From the NCBI GenBank assembly GCA_003635265.1, contig PYIZ01000009.1, forward strand, positions 153,591-217,590: a DNA stretch of 64,000 bases, read 5' to 3'. Positions 41,105 through 50,400 of the stretch are shown here, in pieces. Source of the DNA: Candidatus Poribacteria bacterium (GTDB taxonomy: Bacteria; Poribacteria; WGA-4E; PCPOR2b). Below the pieces are notes generated by a model, which saw only the letters and a program-made list of their open reading frames with translations, had not been told where the DNA came from and searched no databases. Within the stretch, counting starts at the first letter, position 1. Every line of letters starts with the position of its first letter. The position numbers and the translations under genes were made by a program.

Positions 41105-42253
41105 TCACAGTGATTCGATGAGATGTCCCTTCAGCACCTCCTCATCGAACTCGACACCTAGCCCCGGTCCCGTTGGTGGAATAATGTAGCCGTTCTCGAA
41201 CACAAGTGGTTCTTTGAAGATTATCTTGTGAAGCGGTCCTTGGTTTGCTTCTTGGATGAGGAAGTTCGGAGAGCAGGTGTCGACCTGAATCGCGGAGGCA
41301 GCCGCTATGGGACCACAAGCCATATGGGGTGCGATGACCGCATAGTGGGCTTCAGCGATGATCGCGATCTTCTTCGCCTCCATGATTCCCCCGCACTGTC
41401 CGACATCCAACTGAATAATCTGGGCAGCCCGTTTTTCAAGCACTTGTGAGAACTCATACTTCGTAACCAATCGTTCCCCTGTAGCTATTGGAATGCTTGT
41501 GTGAGCAGCAACTCTTGCCATCTCATCAACGTTCTCCGGGGGAACTGGCTCCTCGAACCAGAAGGGGTGGTACGGTTCGAGATAATCGGCGACGCGGATT
41601 GCACTATAGGTTGTTAGTTGACCGTGAGTTCCGAGTCCGACCTCTATCTTGTTGCCGACAGTCTTCCGGATGCTTTCAAATATCTTCGCTGCGTGTTCAA
41701 TCTCCCACAGTGGAATGTCCCTCGGTATGGGATACTCTGGCATGAATGGATCGAGTTTGCACGCAGTGTTGCCCGCTTCAAGCAGCTGTGCTGCGACTTC
41801 CCCCGCCTGTTCGGGGTTATCTCGAAATCCGCCGCCGGGCATATATGCGTAAGCCCGAAGTTTATCGTGGTACTTGCCGCCCAGAAGATTGTAGATCGGT
41901 TGGTTCGTCGCCTTACCGACGATGTCCCATAGTGCCATTTCGATTGCACTGATCACTGGTGTCGCGTGGAGGCTTGGGTGTCGGAAGTCGTGGCGGGAAG
42001 CGTACATCCGATCCCAAAGTCTCTCGATGTTGAACGGGTTTTCGCCGATAATGAACGCACGTCCCATCTCCTCTATCAGGTGGATCTGCGACTTCAGGTC
42101 CTCCAGATTACGTGAGTAGGTATTCCCGGTGATGCGCTCGCCCAATCCGGATATACCCTCGTCGGTTATGAGTTCCAGAAACAGCAGGTATCTGCCACCA
42201 CTGTAAGGCGGCTCGTTTTCAACGACCATCGTTTTTAGATCGGTAACTTTCAA
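41105..42253 (-). CDS. Enolase-superfamily galactonate-dehydratase-like enzyme with GTHG motif
   Basis: This 382-residue member begins at TTG with AGGAGG upstream. The KxK equivalent reads ACKLDPF. The usual D-x-H/N after strand 3 is GLGTHGQLT, where the metal Asp is replaced. FEEPVPPEN and ATGERLVTKYEF supply acidic ligands, and PGLGVEFDEE ends the barrel. It resembles galactonate-dehydratase-type sequences; a similar GTHGQ segment occurs in that group as far as I recall. A sugar acid is a plausible substrate. The metal site should be checked. Confidence 0.8.
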   Translation of the reverse strand: MKVTDLKTMVVENEPPYSGGRYLLFLELITDEGISGLGERITGNTYSRNLEDLKSQIHLIEEMGRAFIIGENPFNIERLWDRMYASRHDFRHPSLHATPVISAIEMALWDIVGKATNQPIYNLLGGKYHDKLRAYAYMPGGGFRDNPEQAGEVAAQLLEAGNTACKLDPFMPEYPIPRDIPLWEIEHAAKIFESIRKTVGNKIEVGLGTHGQLTTYSAIRVADYLEPYHPFWFEEPVPPENVDEMARVAAHTSIPIATGERLVTKYEFSQVLEKRAAQIIQLDVGQCGGIMEAKKIAIIAEAHYAVIAPHMACGPIAAASAIQVDTCSPNFLIQEANQGPLHKIIFKEPLVFENGYIIPPTGPGLGVEFDEEVLKGHLIESL

Positions 42254-42286
42254 TGTGCCCTCCTATCTGAATCATGTTTGGCTGAG

Positions 42287-43774
42287 TTACAGACGCGCCA
42301 CCCAGCGGCGTAACTGCAGCTCCAAATCGTCCGCAAGATCCCCATGATCTGCTACCACATCCCGTTGGTCATACGGATCTAACCCCCGATCGTACAGTTC
42401 GGCGGGTGCGTTGTCTTCCAGTGGAACGTGCAACCGCCACGCTGTATCCTGAATTGACCACGACCGATCATGATGACCTGTGTAGGCATAGTCGCGCACA
42501 CGGTCTGTCTCTCCGCGAACCACTGGCACAAGGCTATGTCCGTGCAAGGTAACTGTTTCCGTTCCTAGTTGCATATCCTGCGGGAAGAGTTCTGCTGTTG
42601 GGCGCGGTCCTGTGCGAGACAAGGTCAGGTTCTCGCCGATGCCAAGAAGGTCTAAGATAGTGGGGAACAGATCGGTCGGCTGAACAAGCGCGTCAACCAC
42701 ACCTTGACGTGAGTTGGCCAATCCTATATCGTCCGGCAGACGAAACACCATCGGAATCCTCACCAATTCTTCATAGTTCCACGGTCTCGCTTTACGGATA
42801 ATTCCATGCTCCCCAAACGGTTCACCATGATCACTTAGCCAGACGATTAGCGTATTTTCAAGCAATCCCAAATCTCGCACGTGATCCACCAGTACTCCTA
42901 CCCACTTGTCAGTAAACGTGACCTCCCCCGCGTAGAGTGAGCGGACGCGGACGATTTCATCAGGTGTGAGATAGTCATGTGCGCCCTTGGCTTGCGGTTT
43001 TCCAGTCGAGGGCGGACCAATCTTCGTACAGGGACCTGCCACGGGATCGATGATGTCTTGCCCAGAGTAGTCGGAGGCTTTGTACATAGACCAGAACGGT
43101 TCGGGCGGATCCCAGGGCTCGTGTGGGTCGAAGTAATCTACCCAGAGGAAGAGCTTATCTTCTTTGCCTTGCTGGTTCACCATAGCGTCGAGCCAACGAA
43201 TCGCTTCATGGGTCACACGCGGGGCAAAAAAATCCTCCTCGGTCCGGAATGTGGAACGGTTTTTCATATATTGCTCGAATCGAGGTGCCCAGAGTGCGTC
43301 GGTGTCATCTCCGCGTAGACGGTGCCAGATATCCGTGTCAACAGTAAGGTCGTCGACAATCCACGGGTCATATTCCTGCCCACGCACAAAAACCGTTGTA
43401 TCGAAACCGCGCCCTATATTGTACACTGGCTTATGCCCATGGTAGACATCGGTGACGAGAGCACTGGTATATCCGTGACTCCAGAGGACTTCCGCAAGCA
43501 GATAATCCGATTCCTGAAACGGCTGCCAAGGTTTGAAGGGAAAACCGACACGTCCCGTCCACCATGTGGTGCGGGTCGGTATTGTAGGCAAGCTTTCGGC
43601 GTAGCAGTGGGAAAAGAGAACGCCTTCCGCCGCAAGCCGGTCAAGGTTAGGGGTAGCGGTCTTCTTTATGCCCTCGGCGGTATGATATTGGACGGCGTTG
43701 ATACCGCCTACGCCGTCATAGCAACCACAGTGATCTGCTCGCAGCGAATCATTGACAATGCAAATGATGTTCAT
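42287..43774 (-). CDS. Alkaline-phosphatase-superfamily hydrolase, sulfatase-like with Thr nucleophile
   Basis: This 495-residue protein has the sulfatase fold: IVNDSLRADHCGCYD for metal binding at the N-terminus and VWLSDHGEPFGEHG for the late metal motif. The nucleophile motif reads T64-I-P66-T-R68 instead of C/S-x-P-x-R, so it cannot form the formylglycine that true sulfatases need. Thr nucleophiles occur in phosphonoacetate hydrolases and phosphoglycerol transferases. It may therefore act on phosphoesters or phosphonates. AGGAGG lies upstream. It lies between two enolase-family genes. Confidence 0.8.
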   Translation of the reverse strand: MNIICIVNDSLRADHCGCYDGVGGINAVQYHTAEGIKKTATPNLDRLAAEGVLFSHCYAESLPTIPTRTTWWTGRVGFPFKPWQPFQESDYLLAEVLWSHGYTSALVTDVYHGHKPVYNIGRGFDTTVFVRGQEYDPWIVDDLTVDTDIWHRLRGDDTDALWAPRFEQYMKNRSTFRTEEDFFAPRVTHEAIRWLDAMVNQQGKEDKLFLWVDYFDPHEPWDPPEPFWSMYKASDYSGQDIIDPVAGPCTKIGPPSTGKPQAKGAHDYLTPDEIVRVRSLYAGEVTFTDKWVGVLVDHVRDLGLLENTLIVWLSDHGEPFGEHGIIRKARPWNYEELVRIPMVFRLPDDIGLANSRQGVVDALVQPTDLFPTILDLLGIGENLTLSRTGPRPTAELFPQDMQLGTETVTLHGHSLVPVVRGETDRVRDYAYTGHHDRSWSIQDTAWRLHVPLEDNAPAELYDRGLDPYDQRDVVADHGDLADDLELQLRRWVARL

Positions 43775-43783
43775 TTTTACCTC

Positions 43784-44959
43784 CTAGAGATAGGGCGGCC
43801 ACTGCCAGCCTCTTTTTGTGGCAAACCAGAGTTCTTCTGGATCTGGTTTCGGTGCTGCCCGCAGCCTCGTGAGGACCTCTTCGTCGTATTGGATCCCGAA
43901 GCCGGGTCTCTTCGGAGGCGAGATCTCGCCGTTTTTCGGAAGAATCGGGTCTATGACAGCCGATGAACCCTTGGGAGGCGGCGCGAATCTGAAACATTCC
44001 ACGAACAGTCCGTTTGGCACGGCTGCTACCAGCGATGCTGCGATCTCAGTGGTCGCATGGGGGCACATAGGCAGACCGTATGAATCGGCGATAGCGGCGA
44101 TCTTTACCCACTCGGTTACGCCACCGGTCCGGACGATGTCTGCTTGGACGAACTGCACTGCTCCCTGTTCCATCAGTTCCCGGAACTCCCACTTCGTTGC
44201 GTGCGTTTCACCGAGGGCTATAGGGATGCTTATCTCCGCAGCGAGTTTGACATGATTGTCTAGCTCGTCGGGAGGCAGCGGCTCCTCAAGCCAGTAGATG
44301 TTGTACTTCTCCAGCTTATCTGACATTCGTATTGCCGTGTTGAGACTCCAGCCAGAGTTGACGTCTATTGCAAGGTCTACATTGGGACCAATGGTGTCCC
44401 TCACTAGCTTAACCCGCTCCACGTCTTCGTTCGTATTTCTCCGTCCGACTTTCATCTTTACCATCTTGAACCCAGCCTCGACGAACCCGGAATAGATGTC
44501 GACAAGTTCTTCCTCGCTGGCGAGGAGACTGACGCTGCTCCCGTACGCCGCCACCGTGTTTCTGTGGGCACCGAGCAGTTTGTGAACCGGTTGGTTGAGA
44601 ATCTTCCCTTTCAGGTCCCACAGAGCGATGTCTATCCCACCAATTACCGATAGCACAACACCTCGTCTGCCCCACCGTACGCTACCCCAGTACATCTTGT
44701 CCCAGATCCGCTCGGTATCAAGGGGATCCTCACCGACAACTAGCGGTTTGAACATGTGCTCAATGAGTAGTTTGTTCAATGAAACACCTTCGGGACCCAC
44801 CTGCGGTTCGCCGAGCGAGGCAAACCCTGTGATCCCTTCGTCCGTGGATATCTGCACAAGCGAACTCGCACGAATCGCTGGATTTACCACCGTAGCGTCG
44901 GTGCTCTGCTTGACGTTGGCGTACACGGGATCGGATAGTTTTACATCTGTGATTTTCAT
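43784..44959 (-). CDS. Enolase-superfamily mandelate-racemase-like dehydratase
   Basis: This 391-residue member has intact canonical residues: KxK in MVKMKVGRR, metal Asp in IDVNSGW, Glu in LEEPLPPDE, Glu in LGETHATKWEF, and CPHATTE with the C-terminal His region. AGGAGA precedes the ATG. It lies 10 bp after the sulfatase-like gene's upstream neighbour region, close to the other enolase genes at 45026 and 42287. It probably dehydrates a sugar acid. Specific substrate unknown. Confidence 0.87.
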   Translation of the reverse strand: MKITDVKLSDPVYANVKQSTDATVVNPAIRASSLVQISTDEGITGFASLGEPQVGPEGVSLNKLLIEHMFKPLVVGEDPLDTERIWDKMYWGSVRWGRRGVVLSVIGGIDIALWDLKGKILNQPVHKLLGAHRNTVAAYGSSVSLLASEEELVDIYSGFVEAGFKMVKMKVGRRNTNEDVERVKLVRDTIGPNVDLAIDVNSGWSLNTAIRMSDKLEKYNIYWLEEPLPPDELDNHVKLAAEISIPIALGETHATKWEFRELMEQGAVQFVQADIVRTGGVTEWVKIAAIADSYGLPMCPHATTEIAASLVAAVPNGLFVECFRFAPPPKGSSAVIDPILPKNGEISPPKRPGFGIQYDEEVLTRLRAAPKPDPEELWFATKRGWQWPPYL

Positions 44960-45025
44960 CTGATTTTCTCCTATCTAATTTCTTTGATTGGCATTCTGTA
45001 ATATTAGACGCCAACTCTGCCATTT

Positions 45026-46234
45026 CTACACGCTTATCTTTGTTTCGTTCACCGCGTACACGCTTTGGAATATGTCTTCATCGACTTCTAACCCAAGGCC
45101 CGGTGCGTCGGCAACGGCGTACGAACCGTTCTCAAGCGTGAAATCGTCAGGCTTGTATACGCTCGGTGCACAGCGCTCATCCTCGATGGTGATGAACGAT
45201 TCGGAAGCTGCTCCCCAAATCAGCGCTGCGCGGGTACCGAATACGCCGTTGTGGAAGCAGTGCGGCTGCGACCTGACACCGTACCTGTCTAACTGTTCCT
45301 CGATCTCGTTCCAACGCGAGAAACCGTGCCTGACGATGTCCGGCTGGTAACCATCCATCAAGCCATCTTCCATCATATCCACGTACACGTCGCTGATTGG
45401 ATCGGGGTCTACTTCGCCACATACCAGTAGTGCCTCCAAACCAACTTTTTCTTGGATGTCCCTGATTGCTCGATAGTCTTCAACGCTCGGAGGGACCATC
45501 TCCTCAAGCCAGAACACATCCGCAGGCTGCGTCTCCCGAATGAACATCTCCAGTAGGTCTAGTCGATCCCTGTACCCGAAGTTGCCGTCCGTCAATATCG
45601 TTGCGTCTGGTCCAATGGCTTCCCGCACAGCATGGATAACCTCGATATCGCGCCGAGCGCCTGCCTCTGGGTTCATCCAGCGGCCGCATCGTCCGGTCTT
45701 AATCTTGAACTGCCTCCAGCCAGCATCAAATCCCTCTTTAGCCTGTTCGGCAACCATCGCTGCACCTTTTTCGGGGAAGTTCAGATCGCTAAAGTAAAGG
45801 GTCGTGTCATAGGCATCTACGCGGTCACGCTTCTTGCCGCCAAGTAGGTCTACGCAAGAGACGTCCAGCGCCCTGCCGACCAGATCGTAGGCGAGGATGC
45901 TCATCCATCCTTGACCCCGGAATGCTCGTTTCGCCTCCTTTGTGGGGCCCGTAACGCGGTCATCGGAGACGTGCAAGAGCTCATCTAATCGTTTGCCGAG
46001 AAACACCTCTTTGAGTTGGTTCATGGCGTCTGCCACTGACCCGTCTCTGCCGATTGCTCCGAGGTGCCCCTTGTTGATTGCTAGCCCCTCAACTCCGCCG
46101 TCCGTGCGAGCGCGGGTAAGCCATTCGATTCCTATTGACCCGTGGCCCCAGTTGTAAGCGTTCCTAGCAATTTCATGGGGGTAGCGAGCTGGAATTGGCG
46201 TAACACTAATTTCGGTAATACGTTGCGATGTCAT
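45026..46234 (-). CDS. Enolase-superfamily protein, D-galactarate/altronate-dehydratase-like
   Basis: This roughly 402-residue member shows KIKTGRCGRW (KxK), ILTDGNFGYRD (Asp of the metal site), FWLEEMVPPS (Glu), VCGEVDPDP (Glu) and SQPHCFHNG (late His). It is longer than its neighbours between strands. ATG 46234 has AGGTG upstream; a GTG 15 bp earlier is an alternative. It is the leftmost gene of the group transcribed away from 46250. Substrate not deducible. Confidence 0.8.
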   Translation of the reverse strand: MTSQRITEISVTPIPARYPHEIARNAYNWGHGSIGIEWLTRARTDGGVEGLAINKGHLGAIGRDGSVADAMNQLKEVFLGKRLDELLHVSDDRVTGPTKEAKRAFRGQGWMSILAYDLVGRALDVSCVDLLGGKKRDRVDAYDTTLYFSDLNFPEKGAAMVAEQAKEGFDAGWRQFKIKTGRCGRWMNPEAGARRDIEVIHAVREAIGPDATILTDGNFGYRDRLDLLEMFIRETQPADVFWLEEMVPPSVEDYRAIRDIQEKVGLEALLVCGEVDPDPISDVYVDMMEDGLMDGYQPDIVRHGFSRWNEIEEQLDRYGVRSQPHCFHNGVFGTRAALIWGAASESFITIEDERCAPSVYKPDDFTLENGSYAVADAPGLGLEVDEDIFQSVYAVNETKISV

Positions 46235-46404
46235 TTTAATACACCTCACCTTTCATAACAAACCGGCTACCAAATAAGTCAACACAAGTTCCAACACCTT
46301 ATATTTTAGGGGGAGGCGCAATTTCAGTCAACCCAAAAGCCAGCGCAAATTACGGGGTTCTATAGACAGAAATCCGTACAATCGGTGTCACTCCCACTCC
46401 AGAA

Positions 46405-46433
46405 TTGACACAGTTCTTTGTGTTCAGTATAAT
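46405..46433 (+). promoter_or_regulatory. Consensus sigma-70 promoter (TTGACA-17-TATAAT)
   Basis: TTGACA (46405-46410) and TATAAT (46428-46433) with exactly 17 bp between them give a perfect consensus, the strongest promoter seen in the window. It lies 48 bp upstream of the TrpD-like gene's ATG, in the divergent gap with the enolase cluster. Confidence 0.9.
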
Positions 46434-46480
46434 ACTCTATAGTCCATTTTAATTGCTCTGCGGAAGGAGGAGGAGCCACA

Positions 46481-47932
46481 ATGCACAGAAAACAGTATCT
46501 AGGCCCCAATGCGGAGGTCGAAGAAGCCTTGGCACGAGTTTGCACCGGACCGCACCAAACCCGACCGTTGGGTGCAAAGGCAGACGATCCAATCAAACCA
46601 TCGGCAATTCTTGAGATCATTCTGAGGTCGGTCAAAGGTGAGTTGCCAGAAGATCAAGCGGTTTCGGAGGCTCAGATGGGGGCGTTTTTCGCGGGGATGA
46701 CGATTCGGAAAGGTTTCCCAAAAAAGACGCAGTGGAGCGAAGCGGAGATCGCGGCTTTCGATAAATACCGACCGGATTTGGAACGGCTTATGCCTCCAGA
46801 GATTCGGTTCATCATGCAACCGGAAGTAGGACATACCGATACAAATCCCTCTGAGCATATCGTCGTAAAAGCGCTCGAAAAGATCTTAAGAGGTGGCCAT
46901 TTAAGTTACGATGAAACGCGCGAGATGGGGAAGGCTATCCTGAATGAAGATATGAGCGGTGCACTGAAGGGAGCAGCCCTCATCGGTCAGCGCATGAACC
47001 TTGAGAACTACGATGAGGTGCGCGGATATCTAGATGCGACTTTCGGTCCAGAGGGGGTGCGCGATGTTTTCGTTGAATCGCTGACGCATTTCGGTCAACC
47101 GTTTGATGGTGCAACGCGATACTTTAGACCGACGCTATTTATCGCAGCGGTGCGCGCTGCGTTGGATGAGCCATCGGTGCTACACGGTGTTGATGAGATG
47201 CCGCCGAAAAGCGGAATCACGGAGGAGAGGATTCTGCATGTCCTCGGTGCCCGCACGGACCTCTCCCTTGACGAAGCGGCACGTTTAATCGAAGATCCAG
47301 CGGTTGGGTTTGCTTACGTGAGTCAGCGAGAATATGCACCCGGTGCATACGACGTCCGAGAGTTACGGGTGCATATCAAAAAGCGTCCCCCTTGGGCAGC
47401 GACGGAGAAAGCGCAGCAGCTGTTCAACGCTTCCGGGGCAAACTATATGGTAATTGGGTATTACCACCCCGGTTATGAAACACCGTTGCTACAGTTGATA
47501 TGGGAGCGCGGTTTCCAAGCGGGGCTTGTGGTCAAGGGTGAAGAGGGGACGAGCCACTACGCCTTGCGTTTGGGGAATCCCTCAACGGAAGAGCGACAAG
47601 CGATAAATTATTCCCAAGGGTTTCGGCGTATCGGTGGACGACGTGAGGATTTTTCGTTGGACATAGATCCATCGGAGTTCGGATTCAATTATAAAAAAAA
47701 CCCACGCATAGAGACGATAAGCCCTGAAGCATTTGCATCGGCAGGAAGGGAAGCACTGTCCGGCCAGAAGGGGCAGATATATGATCGACTGGTGCTCAAT
47801 ACGGCGATGACCGATTACCTGTTAGGACTTTGCTCGGACCCACATGAAGCCATTGAGCGGACGAAGGAAGCGATTGATAGCGGCCGCGCCCTGACGCATT
47901 TGAAGAAGTATATCGCGAAAAGCAACCTTTAA
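46481..47932 (+). CDS. Anthranilate-phosphoribosyltransferase-like (TrpD-fold) protein of unknown activity
   Basis: This is a 483-residue protein. Residues about 132-180 (LRGGHLSYDETREMGKAIL ... LIGQRMNLENYDEVRGYLDA) match the N-terminal helical domain of TrpD. A similar stretch occurs earlier (38-78, VSEAQMGAFFAGMTIRKGF). RPTLFIAAVRAALDEPSVLHGVDEMPPKSGITEE follows. The hallmark PRPP motifs of TrpD (GTGGD, KHGNRxxSS, GSAD) are absent, so PRPP use is doubtful. Very strong promoter and GGAGGAGG upstream. It is not near the trp operon. Function unknown. Confidence 0.75.
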   Translation: MHRKQYLGPNAEVEEALARVCTGPHQTRPLGAKADDPIKPSAILEIILRSVKGELPEDQAVSEAQMGAFFAGMTIRKGFPKKTQWSEAEIAAFDKYRPDLERLMPPEIRFIMQPEVGHTDTNPSEHIVVKALEKILRGGHLSYDETREMGKAILNEDMSGALKGAALIGQRMNLENYDEVRGYLDATFGPEGVRDVFVESLTHFGQPFDGATRYFRPTLFIAAVRAALDEPSVLHGVDEMPPKSGITEERILHVLGARTDLSLDEAARLIEDPAVGFAYVSQREYAPGAYDVRELRVHIKKRPPWAATEKAQQLFNASGANYMVIGYYHPGYETPLLQLIWERGFQAGLVVKGEEGTSHYALRLGNPSTEERQAINYSQGFRRIGGRREDFSLDIDPSEFGFNYKKNPRIETISPEAFASAGREALSGQKGQIYDRLVLNTAMTDYLLGLCSDPHEAIERTKEAIDSGRALTHLKKYIAKSNL

Positions 47933-47954
47933 GCCCGATGCCGGTGCGAATTAT

Positions 47955-48779
47955 CTATGCCTCCACAACCCAAGAGATAGGTTCCGGATTGACACCGTGA
48001 TTCTCTGCCCAATCTGTCAAGGCTTGGGGCGGAGTATCAACGTCCCGATACGCGCCCAAGAGCTGTTTGTCGATAGCGTTTTCCACTCGCTCTATTACCC
48101 GTTCATCCGGCGGATCCAGATTGACATCGACTTTCATCCATCGATACGCGTAACCGTAGATTATCACCTTTGATGTGAAATTGCTCAAGTTCGGTGCTGC
48201 GGTATGGTAAATCCGATTTTCAAAAAAGATAGCGTCACCGGCGCGTAAACGCGGATCAACCACTGTCGGCGGATCGGGTTCGCCTTTTTGAATAGCCAAC
48301 GGTTCACCACTCTGATGGCTCCCGCGTGCCATCAAAGTCATACCGGAGTTAGGCTCGAGAAAGTCTGTTAAGCAGTAGCAGACCTTTATTCCGACTCGCG
48401 GCAAGCCTTTATGTCCAAGATCCTCTGCAATGCCGATGTCGCGGTGCCACCCACGGTCAGGAGGCGTTGTGTCAGGAGGTTGGGGCTGCTTGTAGATTAG
48501 TGAGGCTGTGTGGAGATGGATATTGGGACTAAGCAACTGAACGACTCGTGAAACGGTAGTAGCGTTAGAGATGAGCGAGTCGAATGCCTCTTCCTGCACG
48601 ATGCCATCACGGCGCTGCGAATAGACGCTTTCCGGGTCGTCCATGAATGATTTCATCAATCGGTCCCCCGCTTTAGTCAGACGGGCAACAGTCTCGGCAT
48701 CAATGGCTTGTGGGATAATAAGAAAGCCATCTGCATCAAAGTCCCGGCGTTGCGCCTCAGTCAGTTGAAAGAAATCCAT
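47955..48779 (-). CDS. Phytanoyl-CoA dioxygenase (PhyH) family protein
   Basis: This 274-residue Fe(II)/2-oxoglutarate oxygenase has H112-R-D114 in GWHRDIGIAED and distal H192 in IYHTAAPNLSNFTSK. A basic residue for 2-oxoglutarate is probably K204 or a nearby Arg. GAGGAGG lies 11 bp upstream of the ATG. It converges with the TrpD-like gene (about 20 bp between their ends) and is isolated otherwise. It starts a region of about 440 bp without genes. Confidence 0.86.
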   Translation of the reverse strand: MDFFQLTEAQRRDFDADGFLIIPQAIDAETVARLTKAGDRLMKSFMDDPESVYSQRRDGIVQEEAFDSLISNATTVSRVVQLLSPNIHLHTASLIYKQPQPPDTTPPDRGWHRDIGIAEDLGHKGLPRVGIKVCYCLTDFLEPNSGMTLMARGSHQSGEPLAIQKGEPDPPTVVDPRLRAGDAIFFENRIYHTAAPNLSNFTSKVIIYGYAYRWMKVDVNLDPPDERVIERVENAIDKQLLGAYRDVDTPPQALTDWAENHGVNPEPISWVVEA

Positions 48780-49048
48780 TAAGTAATAAACCTCCTCTAA
48801 TCATGGTATGTACGCCGAATTCCATGCCGCGCTCCAGTACAACATTTTTCCAATGCTATCACTATGCCTCAATTTTGTCAAGCGAACTTGAACGATGCGC
48901 TAGGGGGATCTAATTCTTCGGGCGGTGCCAGTCCGATAAATCCCCGATAAATCGGGACAGGTGGGATGCAAGCACTTACAGATTCGGGTCATTCCGAAAT
49001 CGGTCAAGAAACGGAAAACTAAATCACCTTAATTGTCTTACGAAAATC
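48780..49048. other. Intergenic region between divergent genes, one small palindrome
   Basis: The gap between the PhyH and cyclophilin genes runs to 49222. It holds a short palindrome with arms CCCGAT and ATCGGG near 48943-48956. No gene is recognised. The downstream cyclophilin promoter begins at 49049. Confidence 0.5.
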
Positions 49049-49077
49049 TTGACTTTTCAATTAATCTTTGCTATGCT
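49049..49077 (+). promoter_or_regulatory. Sigma-70-like promoter for the cyclophilin-lipoprotein genes
   Basis: TTGACT (49049-49054) and TATGCT (49072-49077) are 17 bp apart. They lie about 145 bp upstream of the ATG at 49223. Confidence 0.7.
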
Positions 49078-49222
49078 AGTATCTAATGTGGTTTAATTCG
49101 TATAAAGTTCCTTCTGAGTCCGTGCAGATTAATGTCTGCCCTACGTCAATATGCAATCAGTGTTTGCTCCGGCGAACGCTGAGACAGAACCTGTGATCCC
49201 AACAACGAGGAAAGGGGTGGTG

Positions 49223-49801
49223 ATGCGAAAACGTATTCTGCTTACCGCTTCCGTATTTGCTGTACTGCTACCGCTATCCACTTGGGTTGGCTGTGCTGCC
49301 TCAAGTGGAGGGGGTAACATGAGGGCGGAAGAGGAGCAGGTGGTTGTGATAACAACGGATAAAGGCAAAATTGTGATTGAATTGTATCCGGACGCAGCAC
49401 CTGTCACAGTTGATAACTTTAGAAAGCTAACTAAGAAAAAGTTCTACGATTGGCTAACATTTCATCGTAGAGTGGACAAACCGGGCCTGAATATTATTCA
49501 GGGAGGCGATCCGAACGGGGATGGGACGGGTGGTCCCGGCTATACTATCATTGATGAGCATAACAACCCGAACCAAGTCCCTCATCAACGCGGGACAATT
49601 GCCATGGCAAATACAGGCAACCCCAACTCGGCAGGAAGTCAATTTTATATATGTCTAAAAGCGCAGCCGCATTTAGACGGCCGGTACACAACGTTTGGTC
49701 AAGTTATTCAGGGTATGGCAGTCGTAGATCTGTTGAAGGTCGGCGACGAAATGAAAAAAGTTCGATTGGAGGCGAAGTCAAAATATGTTATTTCAGAATA
49801 A
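49223..49801 (+). CDS. Cyclophilin-type peptidyl-prolyl isomerase, lipoprotein (copy 1)
   Basis: This 192-residue enzyme starts with a lipoprotein signal (MRKRILLTASVFAVLLPLSTWVGC, lipobox WVGC). A cyclophilin domain follows: VITTDKGKIVIELYPDAAP, FHRRVDKP with the catalytic Arg, GTIAMANTGNPNSAGSQFYICL and FGQVIQGMAVVDLL. It speeds proline isomerisation of exported proteins at the envelope. GGGGTGGTG lies upstream of ATG 49223. It overlaps the next cyclophilin gene by 17 bp, so the two are coupled. It is the first gene after the promoter at 49049. Confidence 0.92.
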   Translation: MRKRILLTASVFAVLLPLSTWVGCAASSGGGNMRAEEEQVVVITTDKGKIVIELYPDAAPVTVDNFRKLTKKKFYDWLTFHRRVDKPGLNIIQGGDPNGDGTGGPGYTIIDEHNNPNQVPHQRGTIAMANTGNPNSAGSQFYICLKAQPHLDGRYTTFGQVIQGMAVVDLLKVGDEMKKVRLEAKSKYVISE

Positions 49802-50387
49802 AAACCGACGAAGCTACATTGAACGTTTTATTGTGATGCTCCTCGCAGCATTGTTTACCGTATACCTTGTAAGTTGTTCGCAGGAACAGAAGGGTCCACC
49901 AAAGCCGAAGGCACGTCCGACAGTATCGGCTGACACGACGCAAGCAACCAAAACGAAAATTGACATCCACAACGCTATGGCTGTCATTGAGACAGACAAG
50001 GGGGCAATTGAGGTCGAGTTTTTTGCGGACGTTGCGCCCAAAACCGTAGAAAACTTTCTAAAGAACGCACGGTTGGAATATTATAATCATGCAACCTTCC
50101 ATCGCGTCGAACCCGGAAAACTGATTCAAGCCGGATCGCGTTTTCCCACTGAAGATACGATAGCGATTGAAACGAGTGATCACGAACCGGTGAGAGGGAT
50201 CCTCGCTATGGCAAAAGCGGAGGGCGCGACTGTTGCAGATGCCACCCAATTCTTTATCTGCCTCGACACGATTATATTAGACAGCGACTACACCCTATTT
50301 GGACAGGTCACGAGCGGGCTGGATGTGATTGACAACATTGCAGTAGGCGACCAGATCATGACGGTCAAGGTTCGTGAAAAAGGTTAA
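49785..50387 (+). CDS. Cyclophilin-type peptidyl-prolyl isomerase, lipoprotein (copy 2)
   Basis: This 200-residue enzyme has a signal with lipobox YLVSC, then an unusual linker rich in Lys and Pro before the cyclophilin domain. The domain shows VIETDKGAIEVEFFADVAP, FHRVEPGKLIQAGS, GILAMAKAEGATVADATQFFICL and FGQVTSGLDVID. Its start overlaps the end of copy 1 by 17 bp, so translation is probably coupled. It may assist different client proteins from copy 1. It is followed by a perfect 12-bp inverted repeat, a possible terminator. Confidence 0.9.
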   Translation: MLFQNKNRRSYIERFIVMLLAALFTVYLVSCSQEQKGPPKPKARPTVSADTTQATKTKIDIHNAMAVIETDKGAIEVEFFADVAPKTVENFLKNARLEYYNHATFHRVEPGKLIQAGSRFPTEDTIAIETSDHEPVRGILAMAKAEGATVADATQFFICLDTIILDSDYTLFGQVTSGLDVIDNIAVGDQIMTVKVREKG

Positions 50388-50400
50388 AAATAGGCGACGG

